Assembly (NCBI GenBank): GCA_022497145.1
Contig: MU385864.1
Location: forward strand, 496,001 to 560,000
Direction of reading: 5' to 3'
DNA: 64,000 nucleotides
From: Rostrohypoxylon terebratum
Taxonomy: Eukaryota; Ascomycota; Sordariomycetes; Xylariales; Hypoxylaceae
The notes below the pieces were generated by a model. It saw only the letters and a list, made by a program, of their open reading frames with translations, searched no databases and was not told the origin of the DNA. Shown piece after piece: positions 1-11,226 of the stretch. A program made the position numbers and the translations under genes. Numbering within the stretch: position 1 is the stretch's first letter; every line of letters starts with the position of its first letter.

Positions 1-3000
1 CGTGTCAAGTTTCGTGCCTGCGTAAGTGGCAGTCGTCGTTGGTCAAGATTGCTTGCTGTCGGGTATCGAAAAGGGAAAGCAGCTCGTCAAGGTCGTGGGG
101 AACAAGAAGGATCATGGTTGTGTGGACTAGCGGCCCTAGTATTACTCCTCTTCGCCTCTTCTCCGTTGCCTCCGATGCCTCTATAAAAGGCTTGTCCAGC
201 GCCGTTCCGGCTTTTCGACTTTTTTTTTCTCCAGAGTCCCCGAAGAGTTTCGCACCGAGTCCGGATGGATGCGCAGCACGTGTCCTTAAGATTGGAAATT
301 TCACGGCGAGCCGGCGGCCTTCACCAATCTTCGATGTAACTGAAGGATCAAACACCGATAATGCTAACCGGTTAAAAGATTCCTCGATATGATAACTGAC
401 TGACTAAAGCAGCTTGATTCAAATGGAATTATTTTACAAATAAAGATTGTGCAACGATATCCGGAAAAGACCGCCCCATTCCGAAAAAAAAGAAAGATAA
501 AGATAAAGATTCTCGAAGAAAGTTGCTAGCCTTAACAACTCTACGAAGTGTGTGTGTGCGCTGAATAGCCTAGGACCTCGAGGCATATCCAGAATATACC
601 TGAGACCTGGGTACGATGGGACAGACTGGACAGACTGGACCTGGAACCTGGAACCTAGGCGAGTAACGGCGATGCGGGTTCACGGTATTCGGGAGTAGTT
701 ATACTGTACGTCGGTCTCGTCCAGTTGCTGGCTGTCTTGTTCAAGAAGGGTTTGGTTCGATCACAAATCCTTCAAAGTGACCAGTCTAATGACGATGTAC
801 CCGATGTACCGCGGCGCTTGACTTCCTATCTTGCAGAAAGCCGCACTGCACCGCACCCCGTACCTACGCGTTAGTAATGGTCTACATGGGTGTAATACCT
901 AATAGCAGCAACACCTACCAGGTATACATATGTAGTAGCCCTGGAGATGAGTCGGGTAGTCAGGTAAGTTTTTCTTTTTTTTTTCCTTTTCCTTTTCGCA
1001 CAATGCACGGCGCCCAGGAAGTATCATGTCATTAGAAACTTGTCATGTTTGAAACTCGAAAGAGACGTGAAAAATTCGAGAGCCACCAAATAGGAATTTC
1101 CCCGCTCTCATTTAGACCCAATCGTGTGTCTGATGTGGGGGTTAAAGATGCATGATTATGGATGTTAGGGATTGTCTAGGGATCAACCGTTGATCGAAGT
1201 TGAACATCCTGGTAATTTGGAACGGAATTGCTAGGGTTTGGGGGTCGAGCTTTCGGGTTTTAGATGGGTGTTTAGTATTTACTGCTGGCAGGCGGGATTC
1301 GTTAGGTACTGCGCAGTCGATTCGTTGGTTATTACCTAGTTGGCTACCTGGCTACCTCTGACATCTGTACCACCTTCGTACAGCCAGTCAGCCAGTCAGC
1401 CAGTCCGGTTCTTTAATTCGCCCGCTATTACTGCGTAAGTCGCAACGAGAAACGCTAAATTAGGTAGGTACAGGCTTCCGATGCTTCCCATTCCTTGCCT
1501 ACTAACAATACAATCATCTATTAAGGTTCTATGGTTCTGTGGTTCTATGGGTGTTCTATGCCGACCGGACTCAATTAAGGTGTATACTGATGAGATTAAG
1601 TCGAACACGCGGGACGGGATCTACGTCATTCGAAGGTTAAGCATATCCTACCCGTACATACCTACATAGTAGGAGCGTTTCGATCCGGAAGTTACCTTAA
1701 TTATATTACACAAGATTGAAGGCTTGACCTATTAGTACTTGTACTATTCTGAATACCCCATATTTTCTCCAATACCTCCTTCGTCTGGATTCACACTCTT
1801 CTCATTCTCCAATGTGTATCTAATATGTACCTATGCTGTCTCTCAAGCAACTGGGGCTGTTGAGGCATCAGAGGGTCTTATTTGCTTGAGCATCTGACTA
1901 TTTGACCGGGTGCTACGTTACGAGGAACCCGGATGCCACTTTCCGGCGTGGCGTGGCGTAGCGCCGAGGGGCTTACGATGCCAGCAGGTTGGCCATTACC
2001 ATTACCATTGCCAAAGAATCCCTTCCATCTTATCAGATTTCTCCTCGGACATTTCACTCCTCCCTCAAGCGCCACTAAGCTATCAGCCTCTTATCCGAGA
2101 GTGACCTTGAGAAGCTGGGTTATAATGTGTTAGTTTTCATTTCTCTATTAACAATCAAAAAGTATTATGCTAACATTTATATCGGTGAGTAGTCCATTTG
2201 TGGCTGACTGCGAGAATTTACGACGCTTAATTGACTTCGGTATTATTCTGAGATATAGGCAGGGTCGTTGCTCTTAAGCCGTCGGACCCTGAATCTATGG
2301 AGTTTAGCCCAGGGTGAGAAGGGGAATTTTTGAGACAAAAGAAACTCTCCGACTCTGAAATATCCTACTGAGTCATTGACAGCTCACCCCTGACAGCCCC
2401 GACAGCCCCGACAAGAAGAAACTATCAGTATCACTTTTGTTTGTTGCTGTGGTGAAGCCCACATGCAGCCAAAACATGCAGGCTAGGCACCTGGAACCTA
2501 CCCCCTCTTGTACAGTGCAAGTAGCATTCTTACGCCTGTCAAATTCGTAAGGCTTGACAGGTGATGATCCTGTCCTTGTGTTAGTACCTGAACATGTTCC
2601 GTTGAATATCATCCAATCGTTGGGTATCAAAACTACGAGGCGAAGAAAAAGCCCTTGTCAAGGAGATCGAGTGGTCCATGGTGGTAACCCTTACTTATCT
2701 ACCTGTGTTCTATCGTACGTCGGAAAATAAATGCGGGTGATAAACGTCTCGTTTAGCTTCAGATGACAGTATATCACATCCTGTCACGCGTGGAGCGAAT
2801 GAACTTGTCACCCAACGACGCATGAATTACCATTGGCTGGTTTTCGTCAGGCTATCAAGTTTGTTGGTATTTCCGCCAACGGCGATGCCAAAGGCATCCA
2901 ACTAACATGACGGTTACCTAGACATGCATTACAAACGTTCCTTCTATATTGTGGATATTGGAGTGAAGTCCCCTTCATCTAATGGACCCCTGGAATTTCT

Positions 3001-3129
3001 ATTGAAGCCGATGACTCCTTGGTAATCGAAAATCGCTCTGTCCGGCCCTGGCACTGTAAAGCAAAGAGGAAACGCAAATTCAACTAAAACCGGATAGTTC
3101 TAGTACATCCCGGTTCGCCCTAAACGCCC
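1..3129. other. Gene-free left flank
   Basis: I see no supportable gene here. Short ORFs occur on both strands (for example about 116 codons at 5-355 on the minus strand), but none shows a recognisable domain, and the two longest overlap each other antisense. The stretch holds small direct repeats (CCAGTCAG units near 1383-1405, GACAGCCCC units near 2388-2412), a T-rich tract near 968-995 and scattered CCTAGGTA-like palindromes. A terminal exon of a gene lying to the left cannot be excluded in the first 400 bases. Confidence 0.5.
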
Positions 3130-4330
3130 CTATATCTCTTGCAACGCAGTAGCAGAGCTGTCGTCACCTCCTAGTCGCCTAGTGTCTACAGGATTCTTGG
3201 GAACTCGGAATCCCATGAACGGGAGGTAAGACCCCGGGAAGAAGAGGCAAAAGCTCGCCACAACCAGGAATATTGGTAAAGTATCCAAGACATACATACT
3301 AGGAAACACTCACGTTAGTCTCTACAGATGTGTGATGAAGAGGGGAAAAGAAATGCAGGAAATGTCAATAACTTACTAGAACTCTTTCTGCATTACACTT
3401 CCGTCCGAACCTTGAGCAAATTCGACTACGCGAAATACAGATCGGATCTATAGGCTAGCGTCAGAAGGCTTGTATCGCTACTAAGATCTCCATTGCTCAC
3501 CAGAACCAAAATACAGGAGACATTCAAAGCATATAGCAAGTGTCTCCAATTGGGATTTATCTTTCGTGACGACCCTCGGACGAAGACCGCCTTGCCACCG
3601 TCTACCTCCTCGAGTCTCCAGCTGAGGCCTGCCACGAATCGTTGTGAGGTAAAGTGAAACCGAGCAGCGATGATTGTGAAGAGTCCAAAGGCGGCTATTT
3701 GTATCGCAAGGCCCGCGAGTGCGATGTTCTTTCCTAACTTCAACTTGTTCGCCGCGTCTTCGTCGGTAGCCTGCGTGCTTGACACACTGACAGCGCCAAT
3801 TAGTTGGACTAGGAGCGCGACGACGTCGAATGTCACAAAAATGGGCGTGATCCAACGGGCTACAATCATCAATCACTGATAAAATATTTGAGTAGGAGGA
3901 GACATACGAGGGATCCAGAGAAGTCTCGTGGTTCGTTCCTCAGCGGGAACGACGTGGAATACAATTCGACCGAAAACGACATATATGGCGCCGGCCATGA
4001 GAACAGGGGCTAGTATAATCACACAGAATTGTACTGCATATGGACTCAAGCTTGTGGGGTCGTTGGCCGATACGATCCGGACTGCGTAGCCGACAACTTC
4101 CACTGTATCACCAGCCGGTCAGCACCTGTGTACTAATGAAATAATTATAGATGTCCAAAGAACTTACTCAGTATTGCGATTATTTGGACCGCCCATACCC
4201 AAGACCTCTTCCGAATAGTCATGAAGGTTGACCAAATGAGGGTTAGACCGAGCAGAACGCAGACCACCACGGCTGCCGGGATCGACGGGTCATAATCATA
4301 GAAAGAAAGATTCTGGTCTTCTGACGACAT
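3130..4330 (-). CDS. RTA1-like seven-transmembrane protein
   Basis: This is a fungal RTA1/RTM1-like integral membrane protein. The family is linked to lipid translocation and resistance to membrane-active compounds; the exact substrate is unknown. I assemble five exons (4168-4330, 3908-4102, 3501-3859, 3377-3447, 3130-3298) that close one frame of 318 residues, the usual family length. Family marks appear in order: the EVVGYAVR segment after TM2, LAPVLMAGAIYVVFGRI in TM3, DVVALLVQ in TM4, and IRSVFRVVEFAQGSDG before the last helix. That last motif is only recovered by splicing 3448-3500. The final exon supplies a hydrophobic helix and a short charged tail ending at TAG 3130-3132. The start at 4330 (MSSEDQ) is the first ATG before TM1. 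It stands alone, with intergenic DNA on both sides. No frame damage is seen once spliced. Confidence 0.9.
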
Positions 4331-5577
4331 TTTTACGAGTTGTGGTTAAGAATCAAACAAGATTGACTAAATGCACAATCAAGGCAAACAGGAAAAAAGG
4401 GAGAGGTTCTGGTATGCAAATTCGGATAACTATAATTGAACCCAAACCACTATATTGTCAAGTGTAAATGTCCGAGACAAATTCAGTATCTATAAAGCAG
4501 TAGGACTCGTCGCCAGGCAGAATCATTCTGTGTGCCGTGTTCCATCAACCGTCTGCCGTACTGGCTGTGCTGTAACGCGCCACGGGGCACGGAAAGATTT
4601 CGCAAAATCCTGCGGAGATTGGACGCCAGTACTATTGGCACATACCAAGATCGGGTTGACGCCGGGTAGAGGACGCATACAGATTCATCTCGCTCTCGCT
4701 TAGATCTGTTCCTGAATTGCCAGGATGAGGCTCGGACCCTATTCTCCAAGGCAGCTTACGTGTCGTCATACCCGCCGGATGGTTTTTATGTTGAGGCTGA
4801 GCAGCTAACCCGATTATTCTCTTCAGGAGCTGAACTTCTCGGCCATAATAACCTTCCGATGATATCTGCCAATACGAACCACACTGCCACTCCGGTGAAC
4901 GTGTTAATTCCAAGTGCATTGATGAGCTCACCGAGGCCAGCTCTGAAGAACTCGCCGATTTTTCGAGGTTTTGGCAAGTACCCTTAAAGCCTCCTATACC
5001 ACTCTTTGATCATTGTACAACTTGGGATGCTTTATATACCACGTAATACCACGTGCGTTGATGAGGGAGGTTTCAATCGATCCTTCTTAACCTAGGTCTT
5101 TAAAAGCACCATTCATCGACAATTATGACTTCTTCCGGAGAGTAAGCTGACATCCCCGCCCAATATTTCAAGGGCAAAGGCATCAAGTAAATATTACTGA
5201 TGCTTGGAAGCAAGCTCGAACATGAGGTCCGATCGTGTCTGCTAACTCATCGTGGCGATGCGTGAGGTTCACTATCCCTACCCTTCCGAGATATACCCAC
5301 CCCGGCCGCCTCCCGTGCTATCTCCCGAAGTTGCCAACTGATAGCAGGTACAAAGTAGACCCATTGACTCTATGATCTGATTGGCCAATGAAGGCGTGTA
5401 TCTTCTTTCTTAAATTATATTAGTTGGGCGCATCTTTTAGTATTTCTATGGGTTCATGTACCAGCTGTCAGTTATTATTTTGGGAGATATATAAGCGCCC
5501 GCCCTCCGATTTCCAGTCAGTCCGGACGACCGTTTTCTTTGAAACGGAGCTGTCGGAAATTCATTACTACCCGCCTT
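4331..5577. other. Intergenic; one weak small ORF
   Basis: Between the RTA1-like gene and the MITE-like element there is no gene I can support. A 63-codon minus-strand ORF at 4786-4977 encodes one plausible membrane helix, but it lacks homology I recognise and no splice joins it to the frames below without a frame problem. The rest is ordinary non-coding sequence. Confidence 0.4.
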
Positions 5578-5941
5578 TTCTCGCAAATTCGAGTCCTTGG
5601 CGGGCCCACTGTTTCCTGAGCTAACCTATTTTAAGGGATTTACCACTGGAATTTTTTAACAACACACAGTTTTGCTTCACTTTTGCAGCTTTAGGATAAT
5701 TTATGAAAATTAAAATAATATCATCGTAAAAGTGCTCGCTCTCATCTCAATACATGTCTAAGTTTTTAAATTTTTTCCAAATTTGCCGAAAATTATCGTT
5801 GTAAAAAACATCAAAAATATCTCCATCTTGATACCTTGATAGCAAAACTGCCAGAGCCTCAGGCTAAAAAGGGCATAGCCCCATAGAAATAGGTTTAGCT
5901 CAATAAACTATGGGCCCGCCAAGGACTCAAATTTGCGAGAA
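5578..5941. mobile_element. MITE-like inverted-repeat element
   Basis: A block of about 364 bp is bounded by inverted repeats of roughly 54 bp. The left arm (5578-5632) and the reverse complement of the right arm (5887-5941) both begin TTCTCGCAAATT and share GAGTCCTTGGCGGGCCCA, with a handful of mismatches and one indel. A weaker match (CAGTTTTGCT) continues inside both arms. The core is AT-rich and has no ORF. The structure fits a non-autonomous DNA transposon (MITE). A clean target-site duplication is not evident: the flanks share only CATTA-like sequence and not at the exact ends. The superfamily is undetermined. Confidence 0.7.
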
Positions 5942-6357
5942 CATTAATAGTCCACCCCCCTCTATCCTCCGTTTATACTCCGTAAACTCCGAGAGTTTCA
6001 TGTTGATAGCTGTTGTTTCTGTGTGCTCATGGCTCGCGGTATGATAAAGTCCTCGGCGATGAGACAGATAGAACACTGAAACACTGAATGCTCACACAGA
6101 AGTACGGGTATCTCATGTATTAGTAAAGGTTCAGTCCGTTGTTCTTAATGTTCTGGTCTTAAGATCTGATTTGAAGGAATATTAATCACGTGTGTCATCA
6201 CGTGATACCCCTTGCGTCCTACAGACAAACTTTTGTGCTTTGTGCTTTCATTACCCCGGTATTGAGGATTGTATTTAAGTCTTGAGTCACCAACTCAACT
6301 CACGAGTGAACTCACTCCGAGACTTGAAAATCGTGACACATCGTAATATCATTCAAA
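5942..6357. other. Upstream region of the DUF1772 gene
   Basis: This is non-coding sequence between the MITE-like element and the DUF1772 start codon. It contains a short CACGTG-rich stretch near 6186-6203 (two CACGTG-type hexamers within 18 bases) that could be a bHLH/E-box type site. That reading is inference only. Confidence 0.3.
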
Positions 6358-6930
6358 ATGGCATCCCTAGGACTTTCGGCCATCCTACCTCTTGTGCCGG
6401 TCGTGTCGAGCACTTGTTCCCTGTGGTTTGCCTGGGACCAGTACGAGTTCCTTACGATCTTCCACAAGCCAGGACTGCGGCAGTCAAGCAGCGAAATCCT
6501 GACCCCGTACTTTACCATATTTTTCAATCGTGGTGCCCCTCGAGTACTCGCCCTAATCTCTACCACCGCCTTCTCTTGCGGTGCTATTCTCCGAAACTCT
6601 CCGGGTACCGCCCTTCAAGATAGTGGCGCATACTCCTGGTATCTTTCAGGTATATTCTCTCGAGCTTTCAACTTCACTGGACTATCATCTAGGAAGCATT
6701 TTTCCTAACTCATTGTACTAGGTCTTTTGTGTGCTGTTGGGCACATGGCATGGGCACCTCTTATTCTCCCTTATATCCGAGCCCTTCAGGGAAACGAGAG
6801 TGCGAAAGAGAAGAAAGTCGCTGAACTTGAGACTTGGCTCCGTATACACACTTGGCGAAGTCTTACCGTGGATCTGGCAGCTTGGGTTTGCTGTATCACT
6901 GCTACAGTAAAGAGCCTTTCTCTCGAGTAG
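6358..6930 (+). CDS. DUF1772 membrane protein, anthrone oxygenase-like
   Basis: This is a small integral membrane protein of the DUF1772 family, which includes fungal anthrone oxygenases (HypC, TpcL and MdpH2 types) that oxidise anthrones to anthraquinones without a classical cofactor. Two exons (6358-6649 and 6722-6930) give 166 residues, normal for the family. The splice restores a continuous fourth-helix region (YSWYLSG joined to LLCAVGHMAWAPL). The C-terminal signature WLRIHTWRSLTVDLAAW, with its His-x-x-Arg and Asp, is the conserved DUF1772 block. Four hydrophobic segments are visible. The gene converges on the EthD gene 131 bp downstream, the same two families found paired in anthraquinone clusters. 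A role in anthrone oxidation is inference, because no non-reducing PKS is visible in the window. Confidence 0.85.
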
Positions 6931-7061
6931 ACATAGCTATTTCTTGTATTTAATCCTAGCTACCTAGGACCTAGGTACTTATAAATGAGTGAATGAAGAG
7001 TTACATAGGTAGCCTATAAAGGTCCCCACACGTCATACTTGGAAGGCTCGTAATCGCCTCA

Positions 7062-7558
7062 TCATTTCGGCATGTTTACAATTTCTCCGCTCTCCAGCAG
7101 ATATGGGACTTGATATCCAAGGGAAAGCAAAGCCTTGGACGTGTCAACCCAATTTTCCTGGTCCTTGACGGCTAGGGCCCAATCTGGATCCGTCATAACC
7201 TTTTGGATGGTTTGCATATCTGGGAGAGTGTGCTCGAGGACACAGTCGAAGCCAGCAAAATCCCAGGTAGGCCGCATCTTTTGCATTTGCTACTTCAGTG
7301 GGTCATTGAGAGAAGCTGGCGTGATGAACTAAGGGTGAAATATGAGCATCGCACCACACCTGGTTTTGATATCTTGTCAGCAGCACTTACGAGCGAATAG
7401 CTAATGATGCCATGCTTCTTGAAGACGGGCAGCGCAAGTGGGAGGTGCTCCTCGACAATCCATTTGAGAAATTCTTCATGGGTATGTTCCTTCTTGCGGT
7501 AATGAGTAACGGTGTACTTAAGAGGTCGGCTTCCTTGCTGTCCAGTAACATCAGCCAT
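7062..7558 (-). CDS. EthD-domain protein, TpcK/MdpH1-like decarboxylase
   Basis: This is an EthD/ferredoxin-like-fold protein resembling the small decarboxylases (TpcK, MdpH1 type) that act on atrochrysone carboxylic acid in anthraquinone pathways. Exon 1 (7391-7558) carries the YTVTHYRKKEHTHEEFLKW and EEHLP motifs; the last exon carries DPDWALAVKDQENWVDTS and a VNMPK C-terminus. The obvious acceptor (exon 2 from 7328) gives 144 codons, but one of them is an in-frame TAG at 7290-7292. Using the AG of that TAG as acceptor instead (intron 7290-7390, exon 7062-7289) keeps the frame and yields 131 residues, at the cost of a 12-residue segment that the family normally has. The gene is therefore either a young pseudogene or saved by a shifted splice site. 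Confidence 0.75.
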
Positions 7559-8382
7559 CTTTGCAGGTTTCGCGGTAGACAGGATGATATCGAATATGAT
7601 CTATGTTGGTCAATAAGGAAGATGAGATGGTTGAGTGAGTGAGTGAGGAGGGTGAGGGAGGAAAGCTAGGGAGAAAAGGCTCGGATCCGACTTCCTATAG
7701 GTCCTTTATAGCTTACCCTTAACCAACACCAACACCAACACATCTATTCCATGTAAACTTTATACCTATGAGAAAATATTATTCAGTATTTTTTTTTAGG
7801 AAAGTTGGATTACATTCTCCATTCAGGGACCATAACCGCCGACTTAGCTTCACGCCTGGCTTTTCCCCTGTTGCCTTTTCATTTTCAGATAGTGCCTCCT
7901 AGGGTTCACGTCTCTAGGATGGTTTGCGGATGGTATTCTGTAGATATACGAAGCCCCCTCGATCAAAGTCATCAGGAAGACTGGTAAGTTTCTCGCCATT
8001 GACTCTTCGTGAATATTGTGCGTGGAGTGGTTGTCATCCACTCGTTCATGTACATCCGTTGGTTTTCGGTTGCATTGGAAAAAACAGCTAACAACAACCT
8101 GCGGCGGAGCATCCACTCTTTTAAATATTGCGATTTGACATCACTACTAGGTTAGTGATAGGCATATGTATTGTTGGAACCACTTGTTGCGGAGATAGGT
8201 AAAGAAATAGCAAATGATACGTCAGTAGGTAGGCACCCGATACTCCTCTTGAAAAGTGGTGATATCGCTGGCATCGATTGAAAGCTGTTTATCAGCTGTG
8301 ATAAGTCATAGTCGTGAGAGCTGCCATGACTCTACCTTTCGTAGCAGTTCCAAAAGTCATATAGGATCAATGAATCCTGGAC
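7559..8382. other. Intergenic, nothing recognised
   Basis: This is non-coding sequence between the EthD gene and the NRPS-like relic. The short ORFs here (for example 7850-8116 minus) have no family features. A CAACAC-type microrepeat lies near 7722-7740. Confidence 0.4.
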
Positions 8383-9830
8383 CTAAATGCAATGCCGCGG
8401 AAGATCGTAAGTTCGGAGTAGAAGTGATTCAATCCATCCAACAACCCATTTCTGCATCCAATCAGGCCGCATCGATGGCGCATCGTGTAATGTTGGACTC
8501 TCCACGAGCGCCTGGTCAATTGACATTCGCTGTGTCGACCCAGCTGCGCTCGTGGCCCAAAGACCCTCACGGTAGAAATCAAGCAACTTGACAGCGGGGT
8601 TCATTGTAGCAGCTTCTGCTGGAGGCGAGAGAGCTAGGTTGATGGCGGAACAACCTACAGACTCTGACTGAGACGAGAAGACTGTGTTGCCTCCTTCCTT
8701 GATGGCTAGGAGGAGGGTATCCCATGTTGACGTATATGGATTGCGCACATTGAAGACCTTTGCCGCAGGGTCGCTGGATTGCTCTACATCATGCTACAAA
8801 GCAAGATCAACTACCTCATCGGCTACCTAGTAGATCCAATGGAACCCAATCTACCTCCGAACATAGAGGGCCTAAGCTTCCTGGAAGGCATCCTATATAT
8901 AAGGAGCTGAGGGGGAGGCTAGGAAGCCATTCCGATTTGTTCCAGATACCAGGCCGGCGCACAGCACCGGCGACTTGACCGATACATGCGAAAGACACGG
9001 GAATGCCTAGGTGAGGAGCGGCAGTATCACACAGGAGCTGTGAAAGAAATTTACTGCGCCCATAGCCATTAGCGTGTAGTGTATCTAGGGACTATCGCGG
9101 TCTCCAGCGTGGGACCCTTACTATCCTGGCCTCTAACTGATGATACGAAGAAGACACGCATTACACATGGGGCTGAAGAAGCTGAGGAGGCGAAGAGGTT
9201 TACTAGCCCGGCGAGATGCGACCTGAATGATTGAAGGCCCAGATTGAAATCCACCGGTCAAGTATTATAGATGGCGAGACCCACGCGGGCCTTTGTATCA
9301 AGCTCTAAAGAAGGCTGTGCCAGGTCTGCCCGGAGAAATGTCACCCGGGCATCAAGTCCATCTGTTCCGAGTCCAGCAGAGGAGATCTGATTTATCTGGA
9401 GAGTTCAACTATCTTCACTTTGATTGAGACAGGAAACATGTCCGACGCTAGGTCTATCGAACAGGTACCTACCTCCGTTCCTGTGCTACCAGTGAGGATG
9501 ACGTCGATGGCTTCGCTTTGCTTAAAGTCCGAAGTTTTCGGTGGCGTATTCTGGCGAATCAGACCCTGGTAAGTGTCTAGTAATGATGCCATCTATTGCG
9601 GTCGTCGGACACATCTTTCTGAGTAGAAATCGCTGCTGTGAGCTGGGCAATTGTGGGATTTCGGTATATCGTAGAGCTCAGGTCCATGAAGACCACGACG
9701 CACGGCGCGCGTGATTTGCAAAGCCTGCAACGAATCCATTCCAAGATCGAAAAACCCGGTAGAATCGGTCGCCTGTTCGCTTCTGTGATGCTACCCAAAC
9801 GATAGCTCGAAAAGTAGCTACAATAATTGA
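8383..9830 (-). pseudogene. Relic of NRPS-like carrier plus thioester-reductase
   Basis: These are broken pieces of an adenylate-forming (A-T-R) NRPS-like enzyme, read right to left. The carrier domain at about 9680-9755 has FFDLGMDSLQALQITRAVRR with the phosphopantetheine Ser, then shifts frame before STIYRNPTIAQL. The Rossmann start VILTGSTG of the reductase is near 9470. Next comes VDFNLGLQSFRSHLAG (about 9200-9250) with RVFFVSS, then GQVAGAV, EWLPSL and DWVPLD (about 8820-8990). Last is the reductase C-terminus with VFNVRNP (about 8750), NPAVKLLDFY and a Trp-rich end. Successive pieces lie in different frames, with stops between them (for example a TAG just before HDVEQSS). No adenylation domain is visible upstream. 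It abuts the plus-strand PKS relic head to head near 9830. It is non-functional as it stands. Confidence 0.8.
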
Positions 9831-9834
9831 TAGT

Positions 9835-11226
9835 CAGTCCCTGGTCTTTGTCGAAATCGGACCGCACCCAGCACTCGCCGGACCAGTTTGTCAAACCCTT
9901 GGACAATCAAGCTATCCCAAGCTCAAGTTTGACAATTATTCCGTTCTACAGCGGAGAATGCGTGCTGTCGCATGTATTTTGACGCTTGCCTTCAATCAAT
10001 TCAAACTCTCACTAGAGGTTGACATCAACGCCATTTGGACGCGGGCATCTCACTTTTTACTTTGTATAATGCTAACCATTGTCGTTAAAGCTACGTAATA
10101 TATTAGAGCTTGATCCTGATAACGCTGCGACTCTAGTCGCCCTTGATTCAGCAGCATTTGTAGTGTGTCTGGATGACGAGGCATCGCAAAGTCCCGGGGA
10201 GCATTATGTACAGTACCTTTGGAATGGCTGCGAACATCCTTTCACGAATCGATGGTTGGACAAGACCGTTCAATTCGTTGTAACCGCCAATGGCCTAATA
10301 TATCAGCAGGAGTATATGAGCACAGCAAGGTTGATGCCCTGGATATTCGTTCGCTTCATAGAGAAGTTGTAGGTGCGGTACTTGACGGAGCCTTGAGTAG
10401 TTTGACTTCTTTTCCATCAATTGGACATCGAATCAAGGAGAATGTCTGGAAGCCAAGCCCAAGTATCACCCAGCATATTGAACCCGTCAAGCAGCGGTAC
10501 TTATCCTGCGGTCATATTGACAATCGAACCAGAGATATTACTAGCTTGGATTTGATGTCACTGTGAAACACGGAGGGGTCCTCTCATGCGACTGCTCATC
10601 TTACTGTGCTTCTAGCAGTATACCTCGTTGATAGCGTGGTACGACCAGCTTGGGAAGCTGTATCTCTGGGCACTTTTGCCCACGGTCGTGTGGATTGGTT
10701 TCAGACTGTTTCTTCGCCAGTTAGGACCTTCATAGAGGCAGCTACCGACGAGAATAGCCTTAGGGTTTATTTGCGTTCTCTATTCGATGCCGTTACAACA
10801 GAATATTCGCAGGCTATGCTATCAGCAGCACGTGGCGGTGGTTTAGTCAACCACATGTACGCATCGCGAGGTGTCGTAAAAGCCGAGGAGCACGGAAACA
10901 TAGATAAAATTCCTTCGCTGTTTAACACAGTTCCTTGGAACGCGACTCGTCGTGGAGGGCCTGGGAAAGGTCGGAAGATAGGGTTCATGCCCATATCTGG
11001 GATGAAGGCAGATTTCCCGTGGATGGTGACCGCGGCATTTACTTTTGCGCACCATGAATATGCTGTCGCTATATGTGAATCGATAAAGCGTGCTGCGGCA
11101 ACGATTGTACACATCTTTCGACGATATAACGAAATATTCTGGTTGAGAATGAGAGGTCGCATCATCCGGAGGTCCGCCTTTTGTAAATCCATACTACATC
11201 ATGTTAGTCTACCCCGTCCGTTTTGA
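9835..11226 (+). pseudogene. Relic of HR-PKS acyltransferase fused to carnitine acyltransferase
   Basis: From about 9835 an open frame shows the end of a highly reducing PKS acyltransferase domain (FVEIGPHPALAGP, then LTLA and LEVDINAIW), stopping at TAA near 10096. From about 10085 a choline/carnitine acyltransferase follows: LDPDNAATL, AAFVVCLDDEA, WNGCEHPFTNRWLDK, QFVVTANG, a gap with frame change near 10300, then VVRPAWEAVSLGTFAHGR and further C-terminal sequence to 11226. A segment at about 10567-10614 could be an old intron. HR-PKSs with a C-terminal carnitine acyltransferase domain are known in fungi. Here the DH, methyltransferase, ER, KR and carrier domains between AT and cAT are missing, so the gene has suffered an internal deletion as well as frameshifts. 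Confidence 0.75.

Noticed and set aside
5..392. Overlapping ORFs of about 116 codons on both strands at the left edge
   Set aside because: They are antisense to each other and neither has recognisable motifs or coding-like composition.
4483..4977. Possible small spliced membrane protein on the minus strand
   Set aside because: One hydrophobic helix is visible, but joining it to the frames below needs an unexplained one-base shift and there is no family match.
5424..5624. 66-codon plus-strand ORF
   Set aside because: It overlaps the left arm of the MITE-like element and has no domain.
7850..8116. 88-codon minus-strand ORF
   Set aside because: Low-complexity His/Asn/Arg sequence with no family features and no supporting neighbours.
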